Below, piece by piece: positions 55,901 to 63,006 of a DNA stretch of 64,000 bases (positions are counted from its first letter, which is position 1; each line of letters starts with the position of its first letter). A program made the position numbers and the translations under genes. Where the stretch lies: NCBI GenBank assembly GCA_002428965.1, contig DIYI01000009.1, forward strand, positions 205,532-269,531, in the 5' to 3' direction. Below the pieces are notes generated by a model that worked only from the letters and a program-made list of their open reading frames with translations, had not been told where the DNA came from and did not search any database. The stretch is from Jejuia sp. UBA6058. GTDB taxonomy: Bacteria; Bacteroidota; Bacteroidia; Flavobacteriales; Flavobacteriaceae.

Positions 55901-56169
55901 AAATGAACAAATTAAAAGAATCCTTAAACGGCAATGCCTCTAAAAAGGAAATTAGAGAAAAAGATGTGCAATCTATTTCTTCAAGACTATCTGTTGCTCA
56001 AAGAGGGTTTAGCACAACTTACGGCCCTACTAAAACACATATAAAAAGTTTGGAAATGGCTAAAACTCTTTTCAGTAGAATAGCACCTAATATTTCAACT
56101 TTTATAAGTGAAATAGATAAATTAGAAGAGGTATTGGAAGCATCAGGAGTACCAGTAATTCTGGATTAA
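52924..56169 (+). CDS. Secreted VPS10/BNR beta-propeller protein
   Basis: Protein of 1081 aa: signal peptide ending LIAQ, then two propellers of sortilin/BNR-type blades with repeated Asp-box-like turns such as SYDGGKTWKD, TTNGGETWKL, STDGGETWDK and SDDRGDSWAP up to about residue 740. A beta/FlgD-like segment follows (FITRINAPYKKGFNRIAWNL), then a C-terminal helical region (about 930-1080). Such proteins are often labelled glycosyl hydrolases, but catalytic residues are not evident. The ATG at 52924 gives the better signal peptide than a TTG at 52906. Confidence 0.88.
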   Translation: MTNLKISITSVALFCLFLNLDLIAQKKNETQQNPNLSGLKFRSIGPAFMSGRIADIVIHPDNQNIWYVAVGSGGVWKTENAGTTWTPLTDKQPFYSTGCLTLDPNSPSVLWLGTGENVGGRHIGIGHGIYVSYDGGKTWKDKGLKKSEHISKIIVNPKNSNEVWVASQGPLWSSGGERGLYKTTNGGETWKLVLSANEWTGVTDIVMDPRNENILYAATWQRHRNVAAYMGGGPGTALYKSTDGGETWDKLKIGLPKGDMGKIGLAISPINPDVVYAAIELERRTGAIYRSENQGGSWTKMSNTVSGGTGPHYYQELIASPHKFDKIYLMDVRTKVSEDGGKTFYTMNEKDKHSDNHALTFKADDPNYMLIGTDGGIYESFDGSKTWKYVNNLPLTQFYKVAVDDAEPFYYIYGGTQDNNSQGGPSRTFRTNGITNSDWFVVLGGDGHQPATEPGNPNIMYAQSQQGYLNRIDRTTGEAVFIRPQEGIDEPYERNNWDSPILVSNHDPKRLYFGTQRVWRSDDRGDSWAPISNDLTKNEERLSLPIMGKQQSWDAVWDVYAMSTYNTITSLAESPKDEKVLYVGTDDGIIQYTKDAGVSWTKQMVNELPDVPASAFVNDIKADLHDVNKAYVALDNHKFGDYKPYLLKTSNGGRTWTSITDGLPENTLVWRIVQDHLDPNLMFLATEYGIYVSLNQGKKWVKFSEGLPTISFRDLVIQKQENDLVAASFGRGFYVLDDYSPLRFLNEDSFSKATLFKPRKALQYKPLSGGTSGQGASYFTAKNPEYGAVFTYYIPEGFQSKKAKRQKNEKQLKKENKNIPFPGWSTLDEEKNEEGASIILVVKDENGNFITRINAPYKKGFNRIAWNLKIPNRTSLNINRISDKPTDYYYNLFADEGTYSVSMFSKINGELLELSIPQTFDVVRIRKNVLDNPMANQLDNYIEDLKGFKSTYEKTVNEFNKASKKLEAYKKALVYAQKQPGAIDKTVSDLFTEMNKLKESLNGNASKKEIREKDVQSISSRLSVAQRGFSTTYGPTKTHIKSLEMAKTLFSRIAPNISTFISEIDKLEEVLEASGVPVILD

Positions 56170-56192
56170 AAAATAGTTTTCGAAAACTCCCT

Positions 56193-56228
56193 AAACCTCA
56201 ACAGCGAACCGTTGAGGTTTATTTTTTA
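56193..56228. terminator. Rho-independent terminator between convergent genes
   Basis: AAACCTCAAC (56193-56202) and GTTGAGGTTT (56211-56220), perfect 10-bp arms, then ATTTTTT. The T-run favours the plus-strand gene; it lies 5 bp after the stop of the convergent minus-strand gene. Confidence 0.85.
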
Positions 56229-56232
56229 AATT

Positions 56233-58527
56233 CTATTCTATACATTTCAATCTGTCGATAAAGAACTTAGGATATGAAATATTGAAAATTTCAACCATAT
56301 TCTTATCTCCTATAATTGTTACAGATTTTACAGGAGATTGTAGAAGATTAGAAATCTCGTTCTGTAACAAATTACTCTTAAGTAAAAATAGGCTACACTG
56401 TTTAGAACTATTGTGATAAAAAATAATCTTCTTATTATTTTCTAGTATAACCGTAACGGTTGACTTTGTTTCTGTATTATTAATTGCACATCCGACATCC
56501 CGGTTAAAACTAAAAAACACTTCAGACTGATTGCCTTTCTTATATAACTCTGCCGTTAAACCTTCAGCAATATCATAAGATTCTGTATGTACAGTCCTAA
56601 TATTGTAATACCTATCAAACTTATCAACTTTGTAGCTACATTTATCATCATAATTGGTATTGTTTGTAACGTTTAATTGAGTATTACTTGAAGTAGGCTT
56701 TTTAATCTTATTACTATTTGAGTTACTTTCATTTTGAGTAGACACAGGGTTTATATTGTTATTGCCACTATGTGCTTTTTGAGTACTCAAAAAAGCTTCC
56801 AATTGCTCGATAGACACTAAAATGGAGTCCTGTTTGCGCTCTGCTTGCATCCCTTCATATCTTAAACGCCTTTTTTGCCTAGTTAGAAATTCCAATCTTT
56901 TTTCTAAACCTGTAGTATTAGATATGTACTCTTGACGCTGTTTGGTATTGAGCGCCTCAAGCCGTTTACGATTTTCATCTTTTCTAACCACAAAAAAACC
57001 AGCTTCCTCTGCTTTCTTATTAGCAATAGAATCTTCTTTTTTCTTGAGTTTATATGCTTTTATCCTTTTACTTTCTTCTTCTTTTTTATTCTGCAATACA
57101 TTATTCAAGGACCATATGATTGAGGTAATAGAATCTTGCTTATCCTGAGCAATTAAAGCTATAACTTTTAAGTTTGCCTCTTCATTTTGCAGATGCAGTA
57201 ATTTTGCATTGGCTTCTTGAATAGTCATTGAACTTTTAGTGTTTCGATCAACTTTAGATATCATTCCCTTCTGCCCATCTTCTTCAGTGCTTTGAGAAAC
57301 ATCTAGCGTTTGTGCTTTGGCTTTAGCCTTAGCAATAGAATCCTGCTTACTTCTTAAAGCAATGGCCGCTAAACGTTTTCGTTCTTCTTCCTCTTGCAGC
57401 ACTTTTAATCTTTGCGCTTCTGCTTCTACCTTAGCAATAGAATCTTGTTTACGTTTTAAAGTGATGGCCGCTAGACGGTTTCGTTCCTCTTCCTCTTGCA
57501 ATGTTTTTAATCTTTGCGCTTCAGCTTCTACCTCAGCAATAGAATCTTGTTTACGCTTTAAAGCAATGGCCGCTAAACGTTTTCGTCCCTCTTCCTCTTG
57601 CAACACTTTTAATCTTTGAGCTTCAGCTTCTACCTTAGCAATAGAATCTTGTTTACGCTTTAAAGCAATGGACTCTAAACGTTTTTGTTCTTCTGCCTCT
57701 TGTAACTCTTTTAATCTTTTCGCTTCAGCTTCTGCTTTAACAATAGAATCTTGTCTGCGTTTCAAAGCAATAGCCGCTAGACGTTTTCGCTCTTCTTCCT
57801 CTTGTAACTCTTTTAGCCTTTGTGCTTCTACTACTACTTCAGCAATAGAATCTTGTTTACGTTTTAAAGCAATAGCAGCTAGACGTTTTCGTTCCTCTTG
57901 CTCCTTCAACTCTTTTAATCTTTGTGCTTCTGCTAATACTTCAGCAATAGAATCTTGTTTACGTTTTAAAGCAATAGTAGCTAGACGTTTTCGTTCCTCT
58001 TCCTTCTGTAACTCTTTTAATCTTTTCGCTTCAGCTTCTGCTTTAACAATAGAATCTTGTCTGCGTATCAAAGCAGCCGCTAGACGTTTTCGTTCCTCTT
58101 CCTTTTGTAATTCTTTTATTCTTTTCTCTTCAGCTTCCACTTTTGCTATAGAATCATTTATCTTTTGTTGCTTTTGATCTATTATGTTTTGGATTTTTCT
58201 TTTTCTATTTTCCTCCGCTTGTATTAGCTTTTGCATTTCGCGCTCCTCATAATCATAGAATAGATCCATCATGTCCTCAGTGATGTCAAGAAATTGATCT
58301 CCAACATAACCAATGATGTCATCATATTGAATTTTATAAAAATTTTGTCCTGAATATTCTAAAACCTTGCCTTTTTGATTCCTTTTAAACTGAGCTAAAA
58401 CCTTAGAACTGGAGATTGGTTCTTGTCTTAAACTTCCACTTTCAATAAACCTTGTGGAAATTTCTTCTTGACTAAAAACATTGCAAGTGATAAAAGAGAA
58501 TAATATGATGAAAAATAGGTGTTTCAA
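56233..58527 (-). CDS. Secreted SH3-like protein with long tandem coiled-coil repeats
   Basis: From a TTG at 58527 the protein is 764 aa: signal peptide (KHLFFIILFSFITCNVFSQ), an SH3b-like domain (about 25-80: SGSLRQEPISSSKVLAQF, NFYKIQYDDIIGYVGDQFL), a charged helix, eight tandem 33-34-residue units beginning DSIAK/DSIAE (about 125-395), further Lys/Glu helices to about 575, a Ser/Asn-rich linker, and a C-terminal domain of about 140 residues (YDDKCSYKVDKFDRYYNIR). I chose TTG 58527 because an ATG at 58590 lies inside the upstream gene and adds 21 unlikely residues. It probably spans or props the envelope as a rigid rod; function unknown. Confidence 0.75.
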   Translation of the reverse strand: MKHLFFIILFSFITCNVFSQEEISTRFIESGSLRQEPISSSKVLAQFKRNQKGKVLEYSGQNFYKIQYDDIIGYVGDQFLDITEDMMDLFYDYEEREMQKLIQAEENRKRKIQNIIDQKQQKINDSIAKVEAEEKRIKELQKEEERKRLAAALIRRQDSIVKAEAEAKRLKELQKEEERKRLATIALKRKQDSIAEVLAEAQRLKELKEQEERKRLAAIALKRKQDSIAEVVVEAQRLKELQEEEERKRLAAIALKRRQDSIVKAEAEAKRLKELQEAEEQKRLESIALKRKQDSIAKVEAEAQRLKVLQEEEGRKRLAAIALKRKQDSIAEVEAEAQRLKTLQEEEERNRLAAITLKRKQDSIAKVEAEAQRLKVLQEEEERKRLAAIALRSKQDSIAKAKAKAQTLDVSQSTEEDGQKGMISKVDRNTKSSMTIQEANAKLLHLQNEEANLKVIALIAQDKQDSITSIIWSLNNVLQNKKEEESKRIKAYKLKKKEDSIANKKAEEAGFFVVRKDENRKRLEALNTKQRQEYISNTTGLEKRLEFLTRQKRRLRYEGMQAERKQDSILVSIEQLEAFLSTQKAHSGNNNINPVSTQNESNSNSNKIKKPTSSNTQLNVTNNTNYDDKCSYKVDKFDRYYNIRTVHTESYDIAEGLTAELYKKGNQSEVFFSFNRDVGCAINNTETKSTVTVILENNKKIIFYHNSSKQCSLFLLKSNLLQNEISNLLQSPVKSVTIIGDKNMVEIFNISYPKFFIDRLKCIE
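57343..58155 (-). repeat. Eight tandem 102-bp coding repeats
   Basis: Encodes DSI-x-K/E-x-E-A-x-A-x-R-L-K-x-L-x-E-E-E-x-R-K-R-L-A-x-I-A-L-K-R-K-Q, eight near-identical units in the coiled-coil region of the gene at 56233-58527, the unit being 34 codons except the first at 33. A ninth, degenerate unit follows. Open frames on the plus strand through this region are by-products of the repeat. Confidence 0.85.
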
Positions 58528-58550
58528 AATGAATGATTTGGTAAGTAAAT

Positions 58551-59465
58551 TTAAAAATTGTTCAACCACTGTGCAAGTCGGTCTGTCCAAGTACTCAAAT
58601 GCGGTGTTCCTGTTGCTAAGCTATAACCATGTCCTCCCGTTGCATAAATATGCATTTCTACTTCAACACCAACCTTTTTCAGAGCTTTATAAAAAGCTAA
58701 ACTATTTTCCACAGGAACAGCTTTATCATCTGTAGAATGCACAATAAATGTTTTTGGTGTATTGGAGTTGACATGTAGCTCATTAGAAAATTGATCAACT
58801 AACGTCTGATTAGGATTGTCTCCCAATAAATTTAACCTAGAACCTTTATGAGTTATCGGAAATCGCATCGATATTACTGGATAAATGAGCATCATAAAAT
58901 TTGGTTTTGCACTTTCAAGATCAATCATGTTATCCTTCTCATAGATTTCATTATCAAATTGTGTTCCTAAAGTGGCTGCAAGATGTCCTCCTGCTGAAAA
59001 TCCAATTACACCAATTTCATCTTTGTTAATACCCCATTTGTTTGCATTGTATCTTATAATCCTTATTGCTCGTTGGGCATCTTGTAAAGGAGCTTCGTAT
59101 CGTTTTAAAATAGACTTGGAATTTGGCAATCTGTACTTTAAAACAAAAGCAGCGACACCTCTTGTATTAAACCATTTGGCAATTTCAGTGCCTTCCCAAT
59201 CGTAAGCTAACATACCATAACCTCCTCCCGGACAAATTATAACGGCTTTACCTGTAGCCATTCTTTTAGGTACTAAAAATGGTTTTAGCGAAGGTGTTTG
59301 TACTTTTGAAATTTTAATAATATCTACCTTGTCTATTATTTCCCTTTCATCTGACTGTTTTGCATTTGGCACAGCATCTTCCCAAAGCACAATTTCTTCC
59401 ATTTGACAAAAACCAAATTTTATAAAAATTGCAAAAAATAGTATGACTAAAAATTTTACCTTCAT
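58551..59465 (-). CDS. Secreted alpha/beta hydrolase (esterase/lipase-like)
   Basis: Protein of 304 aa with signal peptide (about 20 residues). Esterase landmarks: oxyanion-hole GGGYGMLAYDWEG, nucleophile elbow GFSAGG (Ser157), acid Asp in STDDKAVP, and His in GGHGYSLATG. It resembles acetyl-xylan/feruloyl-type esterases of Bacteroidota glycan loci. The neighbouring sulfatase gene is divergent, 140 bp away between start codons. Likely removes acyl groups from a polysaccharide. Confidence 0.88.
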   Translation of the reverse strand: MKVKFLVILFFAIFIKFGFCQMEEIVLWEDAVPNAKQSDEREIIDKVDIIKISKVQTPSLKPFLVPKRMATGKAVIICPGGGYGMLAYDWEGTEIAKWFNTRGVAAFVLKYRLPNSKSILKRYEAPLQDAQRAIRIIRYNANKWGINKDEIGVIGFSAGGHLAATLGTQFDNEIYEKDNMIDLESAKPNFMMLIYPVISMRFPITHKGSRLNLLGDNPNQTLVDQFSNELHVNSNTPKTFIVHSTDDKAVPVENSLAFYKALKKVGVEVEMHIYATGGHGYSLATGTPHLSTWTDRLAQWLNNF

Positions 59466-59605
59466 CTTATATCCTTATCTGCACAAAATACAAATATTGA
59501 AACAAAAATCTAAATTGATCACCACACATTTGTTATGCTTTATGAACCATATATGTACAATATAATTTGAAAGTAAATTTAAATTTGAACTCACCTTTAA
59601 CCAAC

Positions 59606-61120
59606 ATGCAAAACACAAAATTTCTTATTTCAACAATCGTCATCCTATTTGTTTTAGGCTGTAAAAAAGACATTGACAACCTAAACAAACCCAATGTGGT
59701 TTTCATTTTTGCTGATGACATGACCTATTCAGCTATTAACGCTTTGGGCAATAGAGATATTGAAACTCCCAACCTTGATAAACTAGTGAACAATGGCACA
59801 ACTTTTACCCACGCCTATAATATGGGCGCATGGAGCGGTGCTATATGTGCAGCTTCAAGAGCTATGATCATTTCCGGAAGAACAGTTTGGGATGTGAATA
59901 GATTCAGAAAAAATTGGTCACAAAACAAAGACTTGGATAAAACCTGGGGAAAATTGATGGAAGACGCAGGCTATGATACCTACATGACAGGAAAATGGCA
60001 TGTGGATGCCCAAGCGGATAGCGTTTTCCAAAATGTAAGACATATTCGCCCTGGTATGCCGAGTGATGCATGGGAACATGGTAAAATGGTTAAAAAGTTT
60101 AAAGACATTGTTGGTACTGATGCAAATCCAGCAAGTTTTATGCCTGTTGGTTACAACAGACCCCTCAATGAAAATGACACTACTTGGTCTCCAAGCGACA
60201 CCAAATTTGGAGGATTCTGGGAAGGTGGTAAACATTGGAGCGAGGTTTTAAAAGACGACGCCATAGATTTTATTCAACAAGCAGAAAAAAGCAAGAATCC
60301 ATTTTTTATGTATTTAGCCTTTAACGCACCGCATGATCCAAGACAAGCGCCTCAAGAATTTTTGGATAAATACCCTATTGAGAATATTAATCTCCCAAAA
60401 AGCTGGCTACCAGAATACCCATTTAAAGATGGTATGGCCTCAGGAAGAAATGTTAGAGATGAAGCTCTTGCGCCTTTCCCAAGGACTGAATATGCTACCA
60501 AAAAGCATATACAGGAGTATTATGCCATAATTACGCATTTGGATGTTCAAATTGGAAAAATTTTAGATAGACTTGAAGCAACAGGTAAAATGGATAACAC
60601 CTACATAATCTTTACTGCTGACCATGGTTTAGCCATGGGTAACCATGGACTACTTGGAAAACAATCGCAGTTTGATCATAGCATTCGCGCACCTTTCATG
60701 ATTCTTGGTCCAGATATTCCTAAAGGACAAAAAATTTCTGCAGATATATATCTGCAAGATGCTATGGCAACAAGTTTAGATATTGCAGGTGCTGAAAAAC
60801 CTGACTATGTGTTTTTTAATAGTGTTATGGGCTTAGCCACTGGGATTTTAAAAGAAAGTAATTATGAAGCTATTTATAATGGCTACAGAGATAAGCAACG
60901 TATGATCAGGAAGAATGGCTTTAAGCTAATTATTTATCCTGACATTGAAAAAGTATTACTTTTTGATATGACTAATGATCCCAATGAAATGCAAAACCTA
61001 GCAGATGATAAAACTCATTTTCAAAAAGCTAAAACACTTTTTGAAGATTTGATGCAACTTCAAAAAGATATGAGTGACACTTTAGACATATCACACATCT
61101 ATGAGAAGTATACTAGTTAG
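59606..61120 (+). CDS. Sulfatase (formylglycine-dependent, S1 family) lipoprotein
   Basis: Protein of 504 aa starting MQNTKF, with lipobox LGC (Cys19). NVVFIFADDMTY gives the first metal ligands (Asp37, Asp38). The modified residue is Cys81 in the CAASR variant of C-x-P/A-x-R, followed by the MTGKWH Lys/His pair and later FTADHGLAMGNHG. It would cleave sulfate esters from sulfated sugars and needs an FGly-generating enzyme (not here). The earlier TTG at 59567 adds 13 residues before the signal and is rejected. Confidence 0.93.
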   Translation: MQNTKFLISTIVILFVLGCKKDIDNLNKPNVVFIFADDMTYSAINALGNRDIETPNLDKLVNNGTTFTHAYNMGAWSGAICAASRAMIISGRTVWDVNRFRKNWSQNKDLDKTWGKLMEDAGYDTYMTGKWHVDAQADSVFQNVRHIRPGMPSDAWEHGKMVKKFKDIVGTDANPASFMPVGYNRPLNENDTTWSPSDTKFGGFWEGGKHWSEVLKDDAIDFIQQAEKSKNPFFMYLAFNAPHDPRQAPQEFLDKYPIENINLPKSWLPEYPFKDGMASGRNVRDEALAPFPRTEYATKKHIQEYYAIITHLDVQIGKILDRLEATGKMDNTYIIFTADHGLAMGNHGLLGKQSQFDHSIRAPFMILGPDIPKGQKISADIYLQDAMATSLDIAGAEKPDYVFFNSVMGLATGILKESNYEAIYNGYRDKQRMIRKNGFKLIIYPDIEKVLLFDMTNDPNEMQNLADDKTHFQKAKTLFEDLMQLQKDMSDTLDISHIYEKYTS

Positions 61121-61977
61121 TATTTATTTTCACTTCTAAATTGATTTGGCGTCTTACCACTAATTTCTTTAAAAGCTCTTGAGAAATGTGACACGTTTCC
61201 AAAACCAACAATTTCGGCAATTCTCCTTAATGAATGATCCGTTGTAATTAAAAGTGATTGCGCACGTTCTACACGCCTTAGCTGTATATATTTTGAAGGT
61301 CGTAGCCCAAAGGTTTTCTGAAAACTTCTTGAAAAATGATCTTTACTTAAATGACATATTTCAGCAAGTTCTTTAATACTTATTTTTTCATGAAGATGTT
61401 CCGAAATATGGTTTAAAACAACATTAAGTTTAATTCTCTTCCTGTCCGGAAATTCAATTTTACCTTGTATGAAGCGCGACAATAATACTTTCAAAATACC
61501 CTGTGTCTCTAACATCTTTTCTGCTGAAATATTTTCATTACGCTTTTCTAACTCTAAAAGGGTTGGATAATTATCATATTTTTCTGGGTCATTATTTTTC
61601 AAATTTCTATATGGGTGCAATTCTAAAAGCCTGTCAAAATAAACTTTATCAAGTTCCTGAGCTTTCGCTTCATAATTAAAACTAACCGTATTATAAATGG
61701 ACAAATCTTTACCAAGTGTTTCAAGAAAACTTAAGTAATATTGATTATGATAGATATCACATTTGTAACTACTATGGGTAAAACTTGGAATAAGATACAA
61801 ATAGCCCGGTTTCAATCTTACCTTTAAACTTCGATAATACACGTGAGCCTCTCCTTCAGTAATTAAATACAAACGAGAAAAAGGACTAATTACATTATCA
61901 AAGTTCCAATTATGATCTAACTCTTCATATCCAACATTCAACAATCTGAGTCTTAAGGATTGAAATTGATTAGTCAT
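61117..61977 (-). CDS. AraC family transcriptional regulator 1
   Basis: Protein of 286 aa: N-terminal cupin-like ligand domain (SPFSRLYLITEGEAHVYYR, LKPGYLYLIPSF) and C-terminal double helix-turn-helix (ISIKELAEICHLSKDHFSRS, then IAEIVGFGNVSHFSRAFKE). Clearly a paralogue of the regulator next door, whose 3' end it overlaps by 8 bp. It converges on the sulfatase gene with a 4-bp overlap. Probably senses a sugar from the local substrate. Confidence 0.92.
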   Translation of the reverse strand: MTNQFQSLRLRLLNVGYEELDHNWNFDNVISPFSRLYLITEGEAHVYYRSLKVRLKPGYLYLIPSFTHSSYKCDIYHNQYYLSFLETLGKDLSIYNTVSFNYEAKAQELDKVYFDRLLELHPYRNLKNNDPEKYDNYPTLLELEKRNENISAEKMLETQGILKVLLSRFIQGKIEFPDRKRIKLNVVLNHISEHLHEKISIKELAEICHLSKDHFSRSFQKTFGLRPSKYIQLRRVERAQSLLITTDHSLRRIAEIVGFGNVSHFSRAFKEISGKTPNQFRSENKY

Positions 61978-62848
61978 AAGTTACTCGCTTATTAAATTGA
62001 TTTTTCCTATAAGCACCAGGACCAATTCCTATCATTTCCTTAAACTTTCTTGAAAAGTAAGACATGTTTGCCATACCAATATCGGAAGCTATTTTCTCTA
62101 ATGAATCCTTAGTTGTTAATAGTAAAAATTGTGCCCTTTCAATGCGCTTTACCTGAATATATTTATTAGGCGTTATACCAAATATTGCTCTAAAACTTCG
62201 TGTAAAGTGATCTGGACTTAAATTACAATACTCTGCCAGAAACTTAACAGACAACGGATCTTCAAGATGTTTAGTAATATAAATTAACACCTTGTTTAAA
62301 TCACCTTTAAAGACCTTGGTTTTATCAAAAACATTGGTATTCTGAATAAATCTTGACAACAAAATAGATAGAATCCCTTGTGTTTCAATATCATGATTTA
62401 ATCCGACTTTTCCATGCTCATTAATCTCAAATGGCCTATTATTTATGTGAGCCTTTGGACTATTATCTAGAACCTTTTTATTCGGGTGAATCTGAAGCAA
62501 TCGCTCAAATAGACGATAATCAAATTTAGAGGCTTGCACTTGGTACTTAAACTGCTTTACATTAAAAATTGATGTACCCAACTGTATTTCTTCAAAAAAC
62601 CCAACGTAATATTGCTCGTGATAACTTTGACAACTATAATTATTATACACATAACTTGGAATAAGATATATATTACCTGGACTCAAATTAAATGTCTGAT
62701 TTATAAAACTGAGTGTTGCAGTACCTTCTGTAATTAAAAATAGCCTCACGAAAGGGCTAATTACATTTTTATAATTCCAACTATCATCCAATTTATCATA
62801 TCCAGCATGTAACAAACTAAGCTTAACCGATTTAAATATGTCACCCAT
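61970..62848 (-). CDS. AraC family transcriptional regulator 2
   Basis: Protein of 292 aa with the same layout: ligand domain (SPFVRLFLITEGTATLSFI, LSPGNIYLIPSYVYNNY) and AraC HTH pair (LSVKFLAEYCNLSPDHFTRS; IASDIGMANMSYFSRKFKE). The two proteins match over most of their length, so they arose by tandem duplication. I use the ATG at 62848 rather than the TTG at 62863. Divergent from the cytochrome gene, with a direct repeat between. Confidence 0.92.
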   Translation of the reverse strand: MGDIFKSVKLSLLHAGYDKLDDSWNYKNVISPFVRLFLITEGTATLSFINQTFNLSPGNIYLIPSYVYNNYSCQSYHEQYYVGFFEEIQLGTSIFNVKQFKYQVQASKFDYRLFERLLQIHPNKKVLDNSPKAHINNRPFEINEHGKVGLNHDIETQGILSILLSRFIQNTNVFDKTKVFKGDLNKVLIYITKHLEDPLSVKFLAEYCNLSPDHFTRSFRAIFGITPNKYIQVKRIERAQFLLLTTKDSLEKIASDIGMANMSYFSRKFKEMIGIGPGAYRKNQFNKRVTYD

Positions 62849-62899
62849 AAACAATAAAAACAATAATCAAAAATACATAAATTAAGAAGCTAATATATT

Positions 62900-62930
62900 T
62901 TTTTATGTCGGAAATGTACATTTTTATGTC
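62900..62930. promoter_or_regulatory. Direct repeat, candidate AraC-type activator site
   Basis: TTTTTATGTC at 62900-62909 and again at 62921-62930, both followed by one base and GA. The start-to-start distance is 21 bp, two turns of the helix, as expected for paired AraC half-sites. It ends 34 bp before the -7 box of the cytochrome gene, where the -33 region would be. Confidence 0.55.
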
Positions 62931-62964
62931 TGATTCCAATAAAATTTTTAGTGAACTTTAACTT

Positions 62965-62972
62965 TACCTTTG
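62965..62972 (+). promoter_or_regulatory. Candidate -7 box for the cytochrome c gene
   Basis: TACCTTTG fits TAnnTTTG, 34 bp before the ATG at 63007. No -33 TTG is present at normal spacing, which fits a promoter that needs an activator. Confidence 0.5.
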
Positions 62973-63006
62973 TAAGGTTAGCAGACAATTAAAGTTAAAT
63001 TACGGT

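Noticed and set aside
57317..58177. Long plus-strand open frames (100 and 169 aa, Ser/Cys/Arg-rich) through the tandem repeats
   Set aside because: They are antisense by-products of the 102-bp coding repeat; composition is repetitive, with no start signal or recognisable domain.
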